Source: an uncultured Flavobacteriales bacterium (GTDB lineage: Bacteria > Bacteroidota > Bacteroidia > Flavobacteriales_E > Vicingaceae). From it: 59,005 nucleotides of DNA. Shown piece after piece: positions 1-8,423 of the stretch. The notes under the pieces were generated by a model. It saw only the letters and a list, made by a program, of their open reading frames with translations, ran no database searches and was not told the origin of the DNA. A program made the position numbers and the translations under genes. The stretch spans positions 1 to 59,005 of the forward strand of contig CAJQOH010000008.1 in assembly GCA_905479915.1 (NCBI GenBank), read 5' to 3'. Numbering within the stretch: the first letter of the stretch is position 1; each line of letters opens with the position of its first letter.

Positions 1-20
1 ATGCTTAGGGAAGAGGTACG

Positions 21-61
21 TTTTAATTTTATGTGAAACTTGTTTTCACATAAAATTAAAA
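21..61. terminator. Long perfect hairpin, terminator-like
   Basis: Positions 21-38 pair perfectly with 44-61 (18 bp), leaving a 5-nt loop. The arms begin and end in A/T runs, so the structure could terminate transcription in both directions. The sequence after it, to about 110, has no recognisable coding content apart from a short open frame from the ATG at 61. It could also be a repeated extragenic palindrome or the end of a mobile element, since the next gene lacks its 5' end just downstream. Confidence 0.55.
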
Positions 62-256
62 TGATCCAACGACCCGAAGGGAGGCGGAAGGAAAAAGAAT
101 CTAGAATAGTCTGTAAAAACTTGGTTTAGTCATAGAATACGTTTAGATGATGCCAATAAACTATACTACTCCAATCCAAATTCCTCTTATTTAATTTTTG
201 ACAGTATTGCAAAAGAGTTAAAAGGAACCAACTCTGATGAACTAGGAGAGGCCAAA

Positions 257-1954
257 ATGGGTATAGGTCGCTACTATCTCTTAAAAGCAAATTTTGATAA
301 ATCGATTAAACTGATCAATGAAGCCCTCAACATCTTTGAATTAAACAACAATCTATCGGGAGCTGCAAAATCGCATTCCCTAAAAAGTATTTTATTATTT
401 AGAATTTCTGATGCTGAAAACGGGTTTATTCACTCTAAAAAATCTCTTGAGCTATACACCTTAGCAAATGATACTAACGGTCAAATTTCTTCACTCATTA
501 ACTTGTCATATGACTACTTGATGAACAATGAACCAGACACTGCTTTTATTTATATGGTGAAATTGAAACGTGCTGAAAGCAGAATGAAAGAAACAAGTAA
601 ATACTTCATGTACCAAAACTTTGGTCTCTATTATCAGCATGTAAGAGATTTCAATGCCTCAATAGACGCTTTTAAGAAAGCTATTGTAATTGCTAAAGAA
701 AACGATATGGTTGACAGCGAAACAAGTTGTTACAAGTCTATTGCAGGTACATATTTAGATATGAAAGATTATAAAAATGCTGAGAAGTATTTGATCATGA
801 GTATTGAAAAAGCAACAGAAAACAACCTATTGCATGAAAGTAATGAAGCTCATATCACCCTAATCACTTTGTACGAAATTTTAGGAAACTATTCAAAGGC
901 TTTCAATTTGGATAAAATAAATGATGAGATTGAAAAAGAGATCTACAATCTAGAAAGAATAAACAAAGTCAATGAAATTGAATCCCAACTTAAACTAACA
1001 GAAAAAGAAAAAATTATTGCTCAAAAAGAACTAGAATTAAAGAATGAACAAGTTCAGATACTAGAAGCAAAATCCAAAATTTCTCAACTCATTTTTGTCG
1101 TTATACTCAGTATACTCATTATTATTTCAATAATAATTGTCTTACTAAGAGTTAAGAAATTAAACAATAAAGTTAGTGCTCAAAAAATGATGTTAGAGGA
1201 AAAGAATCAAGAAATTACAGACAGCATTAATTACGCACAACGCATTCAATCAGCTATACTTCCTGCTTCAGATTATTTTAAAAAATATTTACCGAACTCT
1301 TTCACTTTATACAAACCCAAAGATATTGTTGCTGGAGATTTTTACTGGATGCAGGTACTAAATGATGAGGTACTTTATGCAACGGCAGATTGCACAGGTC
1401 ATGGTGTTCCTGGAGCTATGGTAAGTGTTGTTTGTTCAAACTCTCTAAATCAGAGTATTAAAGAATTACAAACAATAAATCCGGCTAAGATTCTTGAAAT
1501 GACCCGTAATTTGGTAAAAGAAAGATTTAGCTCTAAGGATGATGATGTAAAAGATGGAATGGACATAACATTATGTTCTATAAACTTTAAAACAAATACG
1601 TTGCAATTTACTGGGGCTAATAACCCCCTATACATTATTCGATCTGGTGAGGTCATCGAGATTAAAGGCGACAAACAACCAGTAGGAAATCACATCAATG
1701 AAAAGCCTTTTACATTACACACCATAGAACTTCAAAAAAACGATGTTATCTATACTTTCTCTGATGGTTATGCAGACCAATTTGGTGGAGAAAAAGGAAA
1801 AAAATTCATGTATAAACGTTTTAAAGAATTATTAATATCAATCTCTTCTAAATCGATGGAAGAGCAAAAAAACATACTCGATACTACTTTTGAAGAATGG
1901 AAAGGAAACCTTGAACAAATTGATGATGTTTGTGTTATAGGTGTAAGAGTGTAA
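257..1954 (+). CDS. TPR / transmembrane / SpoIIE-type serine phosphatase, 5'-truncated
   Basis: Counting from the ATG at 257, residues 1-220 are degenerate TPR helices, 225-275 a coiled coil, 277-298 a transmembrane helix, and 320-565 a SpoIIE (PPM/PP2C-like) phosphatase domain. Metal-binding blocks are visible: GDFYW near 360, ADCTGHGVPGAM near 377-388, then SDGYADQFGG and the terminal EQIDDVCVIGV. Family members with this layout normally begin with a signal peptide and more TPRs, as the complete relative at 25073 does. Here the frame is open upstream to 110, still reads like TPR sequence, and then meets a stop with no ATG, so the 5' end appears lost. Such proteins dephosphorylate Ser/Thr phosphoproteins, often anti-sigma antagonists; the partner is not known here. 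The gene converges on its neighbour with only 2 nt between them. Confidence 0.85.
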   Translation: MGIGRYYLLKANFDKSIKLINEALNIFELNNNLSGAAKSHSLKSILLFRISDAENGFIHSKKSLELYTLANDTNGQISSLINLSYDYLMNNEPDTAFIYMVKLKRAESRMKETSKYFMYQNFGLYYQHVRDFNASIDAFKKAIVIAKENDMVDSETSCYKSIAGTYLDMKDYKNAEKYLIMSIEKATENNLLHESNEAHITLITLYEILGNYSKAFNLDKINDEIEKEIYNLERINKVNEIESQLKLTEKEKIIAQKELELKNEQVQILEAKSKISQLIFVVILSILIIISIIIVLLRVKKLNNKVSAQKMMLEEKNQEITDSINYAQRIQSAILPASDYFKKYLPNSFTLYKPKDIVAGDFYWMQVLNDEVLYATADCTGHGVPGAMVSVVCSNSLNQSIKELQTINPAKILEMTRNLVKERFSSKDDDVKDGMDITLCSINFKTNTLQFTGANNPLYIIRSGEVIEIKGDKQPVGNHINEKPFTLHTIELQKNDVIYTFSDGYADQFGGEKGKKFMYKRFKELLISISSKSMEEQKNILDTTFEEWKGNLEQIDDVCVIGVRV

Positions 1955-1956
1955 AT

Positions 1957-2610
1957 CTATAAGCAATTCTTATCAATCTGTTTTTCAATAAAACTCACAG
2001 AGCTTTCAATTCCAAGCCCTAAAGCTTCATACAAATCATCACATGCTCCCTCTACATTACCTTGCATCTTTTTTACATAAGCTCTATTGGTGTAGCCTGC
2101 TTCTAGCCTTGTTTCTATAATTTCTCCATCATAACGATTGGTTTCAATAGCAATAATTCTATTAAAATCTTTCATCGCATTCTTATAATCTTTAAACTGC
2201 TGAGCCCTAATAATTCCAACGTTATTTAAAGAATTCCACATCTCAGCACTGTACTTTTTTGCCATTGAAATAGTTTTCTCATAATCTTCAACAGCGCCTT
2301 GATAATCTTTATCAGCTTCTCTTTCGAGTGCTATATTGTAATAGAAATCCATTGGTTGTTCTTTCTCCTCTACATCAACAGCTATTATTTCTGCCTCAAC
2401 ATCTTCCAATTCCTCTTCAACAAAAATATCTTCAACATACTCAGCTTCCGTTAATTCAGTTTCTGTTGGCATTTCAACATCTTGAAATGCCCAATACAAG
2501 ACACCAACCATAATCGATATGGCAACAATTAATTTAATTAAACCATCGTTATTATCAGAACTCTTTCTAGCATTATAGCGAGAACCAAATTCAATATCAT
2601 CTTCTTTCAT
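1957..2610 (-). CDS. Membrane-anchored TPR protein
   Basis: A 217-residue protein. It has a short hydrophilic N-terminus (1-22), one transmembrane helix at about 25-43, a highly acidic linker (45-90) rich in Glu and Asp, and three TPR-like units (90-205). The last unit has the GACDDLYEALGLG pattern common in Bacteroidota TPR proteins. The topology suggests the repeats face the periplasm and bind an envelope protein, but no enzymatic domain is seen. It is convergent with the SpoIIE gene and lies immediately upstream (same strand) of the C-terminal fragment of the split TIGR02757 gene, so the two may once have been co-transcribed. No specific function can be named. Confidence 0.8.
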   Translation of the reverse strand: MKEDDIEFGSRYNARKSSDNNDGLIKLIVAISIMVGVLYWAFQDVEMPTETELTEAEYVEDIFVEEELEDVEAEIIAVDVEEKEQPMDFYYNIALEREADKDYQGAVEDYEKTISMAKKYSAEMWNSLNNVGIIRAQQFKDYKNAMKDFNRIIAIETNRYDGEIIETRLEAGYTNRAYVKKMQGNVEGACDDLYEALGLGIESSVSFIEKQIDKNCL

Positions 2611-2643
2611 AAAGATAAAACTAAGAAATCTAGATGAGCTATT

Positions 2644-2904
2644 CTAAAAGCCTTCAAATACCCCTAAACCAAATAAAGCGAAATCATATTTTACTGGATC
2701 CTTTGGATCTAGATCCCTTAAACTTAAATCCAATTCTGTTACCGCCTTATCATCATTTTGTTTTCTATGAAGTAACCCTAATTTCCTTGCTACATTTCCT
2801 GAATGTACATCTAAAGGACAAGATAAATTGGCAGGAGAAATAGATTTCCACAATCCAAAATCTACGCCTGTATTATCGTTTCTTACCATCCAACGTAAAA
2901 ACAT
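2644..2904 (-). pseudogene. TIGR02757/DUF2400 protein, C-terminal fragment (gene split by the element)
   Basis: This fragment encodes the last 86 residues of a TIGR02757-family protein. It contains the conserved LSCPLDVHSGNVAR block and ends in DPVKYDFALFGLGVFE. The missing N-terminus is on the far side of the element, at 16615-17157. The ATG at 2904 is the internal Met of the original MFLRW sequence and falls inside the 6-bp att core; upstream of it the sequence is element DNA. Joined to the right flank through the core, the frame reads KNINMFLRWM without a gap. The family's role is not established. The D-x-H and LG patterns recall helix-hairpin-helix DNA glycosylases, which is my inference. 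The fragment is unlikely to work alone. Confidence 0.92.
2899..2904. other. attL core (AAACAT)
   Basis: Six bases shared with 16642-16647. To the left lies the host TIGR02757 gene, to the right element DNA. Beyond these six bases the two junctions diverge at once on both sides, as expected for recombination by a large serine integrase, which uses a very short identical core. Confidence 0.85.
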
Positions 2905-2919
2905 GTAACTACGGATAAT

Positions 2920-2959
2920 TAAGGTAGTAGATTAATTTATTATGTTATAACTAACTTTG
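2920..2959 (+). promoter_or_regulatory. Promoter of the rescue gene, next to an attP arm
   Basis: A perfect Bacteroidota -7 box, TAACTTTG, lies at 2952-2959, only 6 nt before the ATG at 2966, so the mRNA would be nearly leaderless. No clear TTG appears at the -33 position. TAAGGTAG at 2920-2927 is the inverted partner of CTACCTTA at 16623-16630, next to attR. The promoter lies wholly inside the element, so the rescue gene travels with its own expression signal. Confidence 0.6.
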
Positions 2960-2965
2960 TACACG

Positions 2966-3739
2966 ATGAGTAAAGTTATAGATAAAGAATTAAAAGATTT
3001 CCTCGATGAGAAGGTAATAAAATACAACACACCAGACTTTATTGGTAGTGACCCAATTCAGATACCTCATCAATACCAACTGAAAGAGGATATCGAAATA
3101 TCTGGCTTCCTAGCTGCGACCATCGCATGGGGTAACCGAAAGATGATAATTAAGAATGCTCAGCAAATGATGGAGATGATGGGTAACTCTCCTTATGATT
3201 TTGTTATGTCTTATAATGATGACCAACTAGAACGATTAGATGGGTTTGTTCATAGAACTTTTAACAGTATAGATTTCAGTTACTTCATCAAAGCACTTAA
3301 TAATATTTATAAGAATCATGGTGGGATGGAGAAAGTTTTCTCATCACATACCTCAACGGACAGTATGTTACCAGCGATAACAGAATTCAAAAGATTATTC
3401 TTTTCAATAGACCACCCAGATAGAACTACTAAACATGTGAGTGACCCATCAAAGGGTAGTTCATCCAAAAGGATAAATATGATGCTTAGGTGGTTCTGTA
3501 GACAAGATAACAACGGAGTTGACTTTGGCATCTGGAAGAATATATCACCTTCTATCTTATCGTGTCCATTAGATGTTCACTCTGGTAACGTGGCTAGACA
3601 GTTTGGTTTACTTACCAGAAAACAGAACGATGCTAAAGCATTAAATGAGTTGGATGCTAATTTAAGGGTATTAGATTCTGTTGACCCAGTTAAGTATGAT
3701 TTTGCTTTGTTCGGTCTTGGAGTATTCGAAAAGTTTTAA
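2966..3739 (+). CDS. Full-length TIGR02757/DUF2400 family protein, element-borne rescue copy
   Basis: A complete 257-residue member of the family that the element disrupts. It aligns end to end with the two host fragments, by eye about 60% identical in the N-terminal part and about 75% in the C-terminal part. It is therefore a diverged homologue and not a recent duplicate. It retains the conserved stretches IPHQ, GFLAATIAWGNRKM, MGNSPYDF, LDGFVHRTF, FFSIDHP, LSCPLDVHSGNVAR and DPVKYDFALFGLG. The ATG at 2966 is preferred over an upstream in-frame TTG (2957), which lies inside the -7 box. Where the host gene carries the att core (Met-Phe codons), this copy has ATGATGCTT (Met-Met-Leu), so it lacks the integration core. 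Biochemical function is unknown; a resemblance to helix-hairpin-helix DNA glycosylases is inference. Confidence 0.93.
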   Translation: MSKVIDKELKDFLDEKVIKYNTPDFIGSDPIQIPHQYQLKEDIEISGFLAATIAWGNRKMIIKNAQQMMEMMGNSPYDFVMSYNDDQLERLDGFVHRTFNSIDFSYFIKALNNIYKNHGGMEKVFSSHTSTDSMLPAITEFKRLFFSIDHPDRTTKHVSDPSKGSSSKRINMMLRWFCRQDNNGVDFGIWKNISPSILSCPLDVHSGNVARQFGLLTRKQNDAKALNELDANLRVLDSVDPVKYDFALFGLGVFEKF

Positions 3740-3745
3740 CCTATA

Positions 3746-3858
3746 AAAACGTGGTACTTTAAAAGTGTGGTACTTTTTTCTTTAATACCATTAAAATAAT
3801 ACGCTTAAAACGTAGTACTTTAATCCTTTGGATATAAGTAATACGTTTCGTATATTTG
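3746..3858 (+). promoter_or_regulatory. Putative res site and promoter of the small serine recombinase
   Basis: The intergenic stretch holds three copies of GTRGTACTTT (3751-3760, 3767-3776, 3812-3821). It also holds the palindromes ACTTTAAAAGT (3757-3767) and TTTAAT-acc-ATTAAA (3781-3795). A promoter follows: TTG at 3828-3830, a 20-bp spacer and a perfect -7 box, TATATTTG, at 3851-3858, 19 nt before the recombinase ATG. Repeated sites directly upstream of a resolvase gene are the usual layout of res sites, which also autoregulate the gene. Part of this stretch may terminate the upstream gene (AAAAGT/ACTTTT hairpin then a T run). Confidence 0.5.
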
Positions 3859-3877
3859 ATTCATCAAACAAATAATT

Positions 3878-4501
3878 ATGAAAGTTGCTATTCTAACTCG
3901 TGTATCAAAAGATTCACAATCCTACTCTCGACAAATAACTGATTTAAGAAAATATGCTGATAGCATGAGTTATGAAGTTGTTGGTGAATTCAATGAAAAG
4001 ATTTCTGGTGCTGCTAAAAATGAAGATAGAGAAGCATTAACTGGATTAGTTAATTTAATTAACACCAAAAAAATAGACAAAGTTCTTATCTGGGAACTTT
4101 CAAGACTAGGAAGAAATACACTTGAGGTTTTAAAATCTTTGGAGTTGTTCCATTCGCAAGGCGTTTCTTTATACGTGCTGAATTACAGCATAGAAACTTT
4201 AAATGAAGATGGAACTATAAATCCAATGGCTCAGATGATGGTAACAATGTTGGCTGAATTCAGTCGTGCAGAACGCTCTGCAATTCAACAAAGATTGGCA
4301 TCGGGGTACAAGAAATATTTAGCTTCTGGTGGAAGGGTTGGTCGTATTAAGGGTGAAGGCATGAGTAAAGAAAATCTATTAGATAAGCACAAGGATGTTG
4401 TGAAATACCTAAACAAAGGTAGAAGTATTAGAGAAACTGCTACCCTTGTTGGCAAGAGCACAAGAACTGTTCAAAAGGTTAAGAAAAATCTCGTTACCTA
4501 A
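3878..4501 (+). CDS. Small serine recombinase (resolvase/invertase family)
   Basis: A 207-residue serine recombinase. The N-terminal catalytic domain (1-140) begins MKVAILTRVS, with the nucleophile at Ser10, and has the conserved LSRLGRNTLE block near 79-88 and EFSRAERSAIQQR at about 129-141 (start of the E helix). The C-terminus (150-207) is basic with a helix-turn-helix (SIRETATLVGKSTRTVQKV), the usual DNA-binding module of resolvases and invertases. Length and layout match the Tn3-resolvase/Hin group, not the large integrases. Upstream repeats look like res sites. A plausible job is resolving multimers of the excised circle; site-specific inversion is possible, but no inverted gene pair is seen. 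It is convergent with the HEPN-like gene, overlapping by 8 nt. Confidence 0.93.
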   Translation: MKVAILTRVSKDSQSYSRQITDLRKYADSMSYEVVGEFNEKISGAAKNEDREALTGLVNLINTKKIDKVLIWELSRLGRNTLEVLKSLELFHSQGVSLYVLNYSIETLNEDGTINPMAQMMVTMLAEFSRAERSAIQQRLASGYKKYLASGGRVGRIKGEGMSKENLLDKHKDVVKYLNKGRSIRETATLVGKSTRTVQKVKKNLVT

Positions 4502-5405
4502 ACTTCCAATCATCAAATTCTGGACGATAAATTACGTCAGTATAAGTAACATCTCCATTGTCCTTTGTAATTCTAATTTCGACTGGTTTCCCATCTTTAA
4601 GAAACATTCCACCATAGTGTCGATTAATTTTATTCTTAAGCCAGATATAGAAATTATGCAACATGATGGTAGTATGAAACATATCTACCCATTCATCAAA
4701 TGGGAGGTTGTGCAATTGATGTGATAGGTCACCATCAATGAAGTTGTTAGGGTGCATATTACGACCAAGAAAAGAAAAATTAGAGTGTGCAATACTATTT
4801 CTAATTTGAGTTTTATAAGCTAACTGGAAAGAATCAAAAACAGGTTTCGAATACTTCTTTATCTTGTCTCTAATGTGAATTCTCAGTAGTTGCTGTCGAG
4901 AAGCTATTCCTTCACCTCTACTGGATGATTTAACTTTAAAATGCCAATCATAAGCATTACCTTCCAGAATTTGCACTAACTCATACCATGTCTTGATAAA
5001 ATGGTCACCTTCCCAAATTTTTAAATAGACCATACTTTCAAGATGAACGGTCATTTGCTCACCCTTAAGTAATTCATCTATTTCACCTTTTCTCTCTTTA
5101 TCCCACTCATGTAATTTTAAATATTCTGGGTATGTCCATTCACTTAGCTTAGACCTATATTGATGTATAAACTCATAATGAGTACCATCTGCTAGCCCAG
5201 CACTTCCTGGTCCAATGATATAAGGTGACGCTTTTCTACCCTTACTCAATTCAAATCCTTCCATAGATTTCTCGAACCCTCCATTAATAACAACTAATAG
5301 AAGGTCAGATGGGTGACTCTGATTTTTTAAGGCATGTTGAAATAATTTTTCAAACTCTGGTTCTAGATGTACTCTTATGGAATCTAACTTATCTCTAAAT
5401 AACAT
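4494..5405 (-). CDS. Uncharacterised protein with HEPN-type RxxxxH motif, last gene of the restriction operon
   Basis: A 303-residue protein of no family I can name. A helical region (about 120-260) contains IRNSIAHSNF at 201-210, which gives R202-x4-H207, the signature of HEPN domains (many are RNases). The C-terminus (264-303) is a small beta-rich tail. No signal peptide or membrane helix is present. Its ATG follows the hsdR stop after a single nucleotide, so it is translated as part of the restriction operon. Possible roles are a toxin-like effector released when restriction fails, or a subunit of the complex. It could also be a HEPN domain without nuclease activity. The operon link is firm; the function is inference. 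Confidence 0.75.
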   Translation of the reverse strand: MLFRDKLDSIRVHLEPEFEKLFQHALKNQSHPSDLLLVVINGGFEKSMEGFELSKGRKASPYIIGPGSAGLADGTHYEFIHQYRSKLSEWTYPEYLKLHEWDKERKGEIDELLKGEQMTVHLESMVYLKIWEGDHFIKTWYELVQILEGNAYDWHFKVKSSSRGEGIASRQQLLRIHIRDKIKKYSKPVFDSFQLAYKTQIRNSIAHSNFSFLGRNMHPNNFIDGDLSHQLHNLPFDEWVDMFHTTIMLHNFYIWLKNKINRHYGGMFLKDGKPVEIRITKDNGDVTYTDVIYRPEFDDWKFR

Positions 5406-5406
5406 A

Positions 5407-8400
5407 CTACTTATTTAACCTATCAAATACCTTCTTCAACATATACTCCTTCACCATACCACCAAAATCTTTATCATCCATCATCTTGGAGAAGATGTCT
5501 TGGTTTTGGTCCATGCGACCGATTAGCTTATCCATAAACACATCTTCGAAGCCGAACTTAAAATTAGCCATAGAGTTGTTCTTAGCTTGCTCGGATAGCT
5601 TAATATCAGCTACCAACTCAGCTTCTATCTGGTCGAAGAATAATTTATCCGCATCGTTAAACTCGGTAGAGAATCGTGTGTTGAGTACTTCTATAATTTC
5701 TGATAGTGCTGCTTCTTCATCTTTATTGTTACTTCTGATTCCAGATTCGTTACTACCATCTAGACCATATTCAGCTTGGTCTTCCAGTGCTATGTTGTTC
5801 TCAGCTATCTTTTGTAGTCTGTAATATTCTAAGGAAACCTCATCACCCAGCTTAAATCTATCTTGTTGACCAGTACGTGGTAACTTCTTTAATAAGAAAC
5901 GACCGTAGGTAAATAGTTTTTCTAACTCAACATCACTAAAAGGCATTATCTGGGTTAAGAAAGAATATAGTCTGGTAAAGGATTGTAGAGCATGTTTAAA
6001 GTTCTCTTGGGTAATCTCAGTGCCAACTACATCTTCTTTAGAGTTCTCTTCTGGTAGCTGCTTAAAACGCTCCACTGCTGGGTCTATGTATGCATTCAGC
6101 TTACCTTGCTCCTTAACAGATAAGGTCTTCATGGATTTAAAGAAGATGTTACAGAAAGAATCCACCTCAGTATCCCAAATTACATGAGCCTTGTCTATCT
6201 CACCCTTAAGGTCGTATAAGTGATTCGGGTCAGTAGTTTCTTCAACTGTAGTTAACTCGTAATAAGGTTGAAAAGAATTTTGGATATCCTCAGTCTCATT
6301 AGTGAAATCCAAAACAAAGGTATCCTCTTTACCAGCACACATTCTATTTAATCTAGATAAGGTCTGTACACACTTTACCCCAGATAATTTTTTATCTACA
6401 TACATGGTGTGCAGTAGTGGCTGGTCAAATCCAGTCTGGTATTTATCCGCTACCAATAATAGTTGATATTCTTTAGATGCAAACTTCTTTGGTAGTTCTT
6501 TTTCTTTAAAACCATTCAGTTCTACTTCGGTTACTCCTTCTGGGTATTTATCATAAATCACTTTTCCAGAGAAGGCTACTAAGGTCTTAACATCTGTATA
6601 GCCTTTAGATGCTATGTACTTGTCAAACTCTTCCTTATAACGCACCGCATGAAGCCTAGAACTGGTTACTACCATTGCCTTAGCTTTACCACCAATCTTT
6701 TTAGATACAACTTGTCTAAAGTGTTCAATGATTACCTCACTTTTCTGTGCGAGGTTATGAGGATGAAGTGACATGAACCTACCAATGGCTCTAGCTGCTT
6801 GTTTCTTATTTACATTCGGGTCATCCTCAATTTCTTTAGATAACTTAAAGTAAGTTTTATATGTTGTATAATTCTTTAGTACATCCAAAATAAAGCCTTC
6901 TTCAATGGCTTGTTTCATTGAGTATAGGTGAAATGGTTTAGGTGTACCAGTAGTATCTGGTGTACCGAATACTTCTATGGTTTTAGGTTTTGGGGTTGCA
7001 GTAAAAGCAAAGAAGCTGAGGTTATCTTGTTTACCTCTGGCTTCCATAGATTTTCTGATTTCATCTTCTGCATCATCATCCAGCCCAGAATATACTTCTT
7101 CTTTTTCGGCTTCTTCTAAAGTCTTTGCTGATAGCACCTCTTTTAACTTCTTAGTGGCTTCACCACCTTGTGATGAGTGAGCCTCATCTATGATTACAGC
7201 ATACTTACGATTAGGTATCTCACCAATCTTGTCTAAGATAAATGGAAACTTCTGTAAGGTGGTGATAATGATGTTAGACCCAGCTGTAATTGCATCCGCT
7301 AACTGCTGAGAATCCTTATCAATCTTCATCACCACACCATCCTTATGCTCGAATTGGTAGATGGTGTTTTGTAACTGACTATCCAGTACTCTACGGTCGG
7401 TGATAACAATTACCGAATCAAATACCCGATTATTTAAAGCATCGTGTAAACTAGACAACCTATAAGATAGCCATGCTATACTATTTGATTTTCCCGAACC
7501 CGCAGAGTGTTGGATAAGGTAATTAGTTCCAGCACCATTAGACTTTGCATCCTTGGTTAAACTGCGTACCACATCCATCTGGTGGTATCGTGGAAATATC
7601 ATTGTCTCTTTCTTCTTCTTTACACCGTTCAACTCATATTCTTCTACGTTGAGGTGAAGGAACTTAGAAACAATATCTAACAAGCTATCCTTGGTCCATA
7701 CATATTCCCATAGGTAGGCTGTTCGGTATCCATCTTTGTTTGGTGGGTTGCCAGAGCCATTGTTATAACCAAGATTAAAAGGTAGATATCTCGTCTTCTT
7801 ACCAGCTAATCTAGTGGTCATAAATGCTTCATCAGTATCAACTGCAAAGTGAACTAGAGAACGCTTCTTAAAATGGAATATCGGCTCTGTTGGCTCACGG
7901 TCATATACATACTGTTTCTTAGCATTGTTAACCGTCTGTCCAGAGAACTGATTCTTCAATTCTATAGTAGATAACGGAAGACCATTAAGACTCAGCACCA
8001 TGTCTAATGAGTTTTTACCATCACGCTCGTAATAAAGCTGTCTGGTGACCGATAGGTGGTTCTTTTGATATAACACCTCAGCCTCTGGATTTAGCGTGCT
8101 CTCTGGTCTAAAGAAAGCCATCTTAAACTTCACACCATAGTCTGTAAAACCATTACGCAATACATCCAACGTACCTCTTAAGTCCAATTCACGGATTAAT
8201 CGATTTAGCACCTTTGTTTCAACCTCAGCCTTATGAATACCAGATATTTTCTCCCATTCCTTAGGTTGTGATTCCTTTATGAAGTCAGTAATGTATTTAG
8301 GGAATAATCCCAACTGAGGATTGTAATCATCTGAGTGACCTTGAACATATCCACCATGTTCCAATAAAGAAGCCTCAATAGCCGCTTCAAATGTTAATTC

Positions 8401-8421
8401 TGTATGTATTCCTTGTGCCAT
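5407..8421 (-). CDS. hsdR: Type I restriction enzyme, R subunit (HsdR)
   Basis: A 1004-residue motor and nuclease subunit, the usual HsdR length. The N-terminal nuclease domain (about 1-200) carries the D...ELKN-type active-site motif in SLDMVLSLNGLPLSTIELKN. The SF2 helicase domains follow: Walker A HSAGSGKSNS near 305-314, DEAH in VIIDEAHSSQ near 411-420, motif III FAFTATP near 472-478, and the second RecA fold with TGFDQPLLHTMYVDKKL and QTLSRLNR. The C-terminal helical region binds HsdM/HsdS. It translocates DNA with ATP after HsdS recognises unmethylated target and cuts at a distance. ATG at 8421 starts 2 nt after the DUF262 gene's stop, and a HEPN-like gene follows after 1 nt. Confidence 0.95.
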   Translation of the reverse strand: MAQGIHTELTFEAAIEASLLEHGGYVQGHSDDYNPQLGLFPKYITDFIKESQPKEWEKISGIHKAEVETKVLNRLIRELDLRGTLDVLRNGFTDYGVKFKMAFFRPESTLNPEAEVLYQKNHLSVTRQLYYERDGKNSLDMVLSLNGLPLSTIELKNQFSGQTVNNAKKQYVYDREPTEPIFHFKKRSLVHFAVDTDEAFMTTRLAGKKTRYLPFNLGYNNGSGNPPNKDGYRTAYLWEYVWTKDSLLDIVSKFLHLNVEEYELNGVKKKKETMIFPRYHQMDVVRSLTKDAKSNGAGTNYLIQHSAGSGKSNSIAWLSYRLSSLHDALNNRVFDSVIVITDRRVLDSQLQNTIYQFEHKDGVVMKIDKDSQQLADAITAGSNIIITTLQKFPFILDKIGEIPNRKYAVIIDEAHSSQGGEATKKLKEVLSAKTLEEAEKEEVYSGLDDDAEDEIRKSMEARGKQDNLSFFAFTATPKPKTIEVFGTPDTTGTPKPFHLYSMKQAIEEGFILDVLKNYTTYKTYFKLSKEIEDDPNVNKKQAARAIGRFMSLHPHNLAQKSEVIIEHFRQVVSKKIGGKAKAMVVTSSRLHAVRYKEEFDKYIASKGYTDVKTLVAFSGKVIYDKYPEGVTEVELNGFKEKELPKKFASKEYQLLLVADKYQTGFDQPLLHTMYVDKKLSGVKCVQTLSRLNRMCAGKEDTFVLDFTNETEDIQNSFQPYYELTTVEETTDPNHLYDLKGEIDKAHVIWDTEVDSFCNIFFKSMKTLSVKEQGKLNAYIDPAVERFKQLPEENSKEDVVGTEITQENFKHALQSFTRLYSFLTQIMPFSDVELEKLFTYGRFLLKKLPRTGQQDRFKLGDEVSLEYYRLQKIAENNIALEDQAEYGLDGSNESGIRSNNKDEEAALSEIIEVLNTRFSTEFNDADKLFFDQIEAELVADIKLSEQAKNNSMANFKFGFEDVFMDKLIGRMDQNQDIFSKMMDDKDFGGMVKEYMLKKVFDRLNK

Positions 8422-8423
8422 AA

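Noticed and set aside
1-9. The window begins with ATGCTTAGG, also found at the att-equivalent site in the rescue gene (3482).
   Set aside because: Nine bases only, no further identity on either side; treated as coincidence.
3878-4501. The small recombinase as the element's integrase.
   Set aside because: It has the resolvase/invertase size and lies 1 kb from attL, whereas the large serine recombinase abuts attR and belongs to the integrase class.
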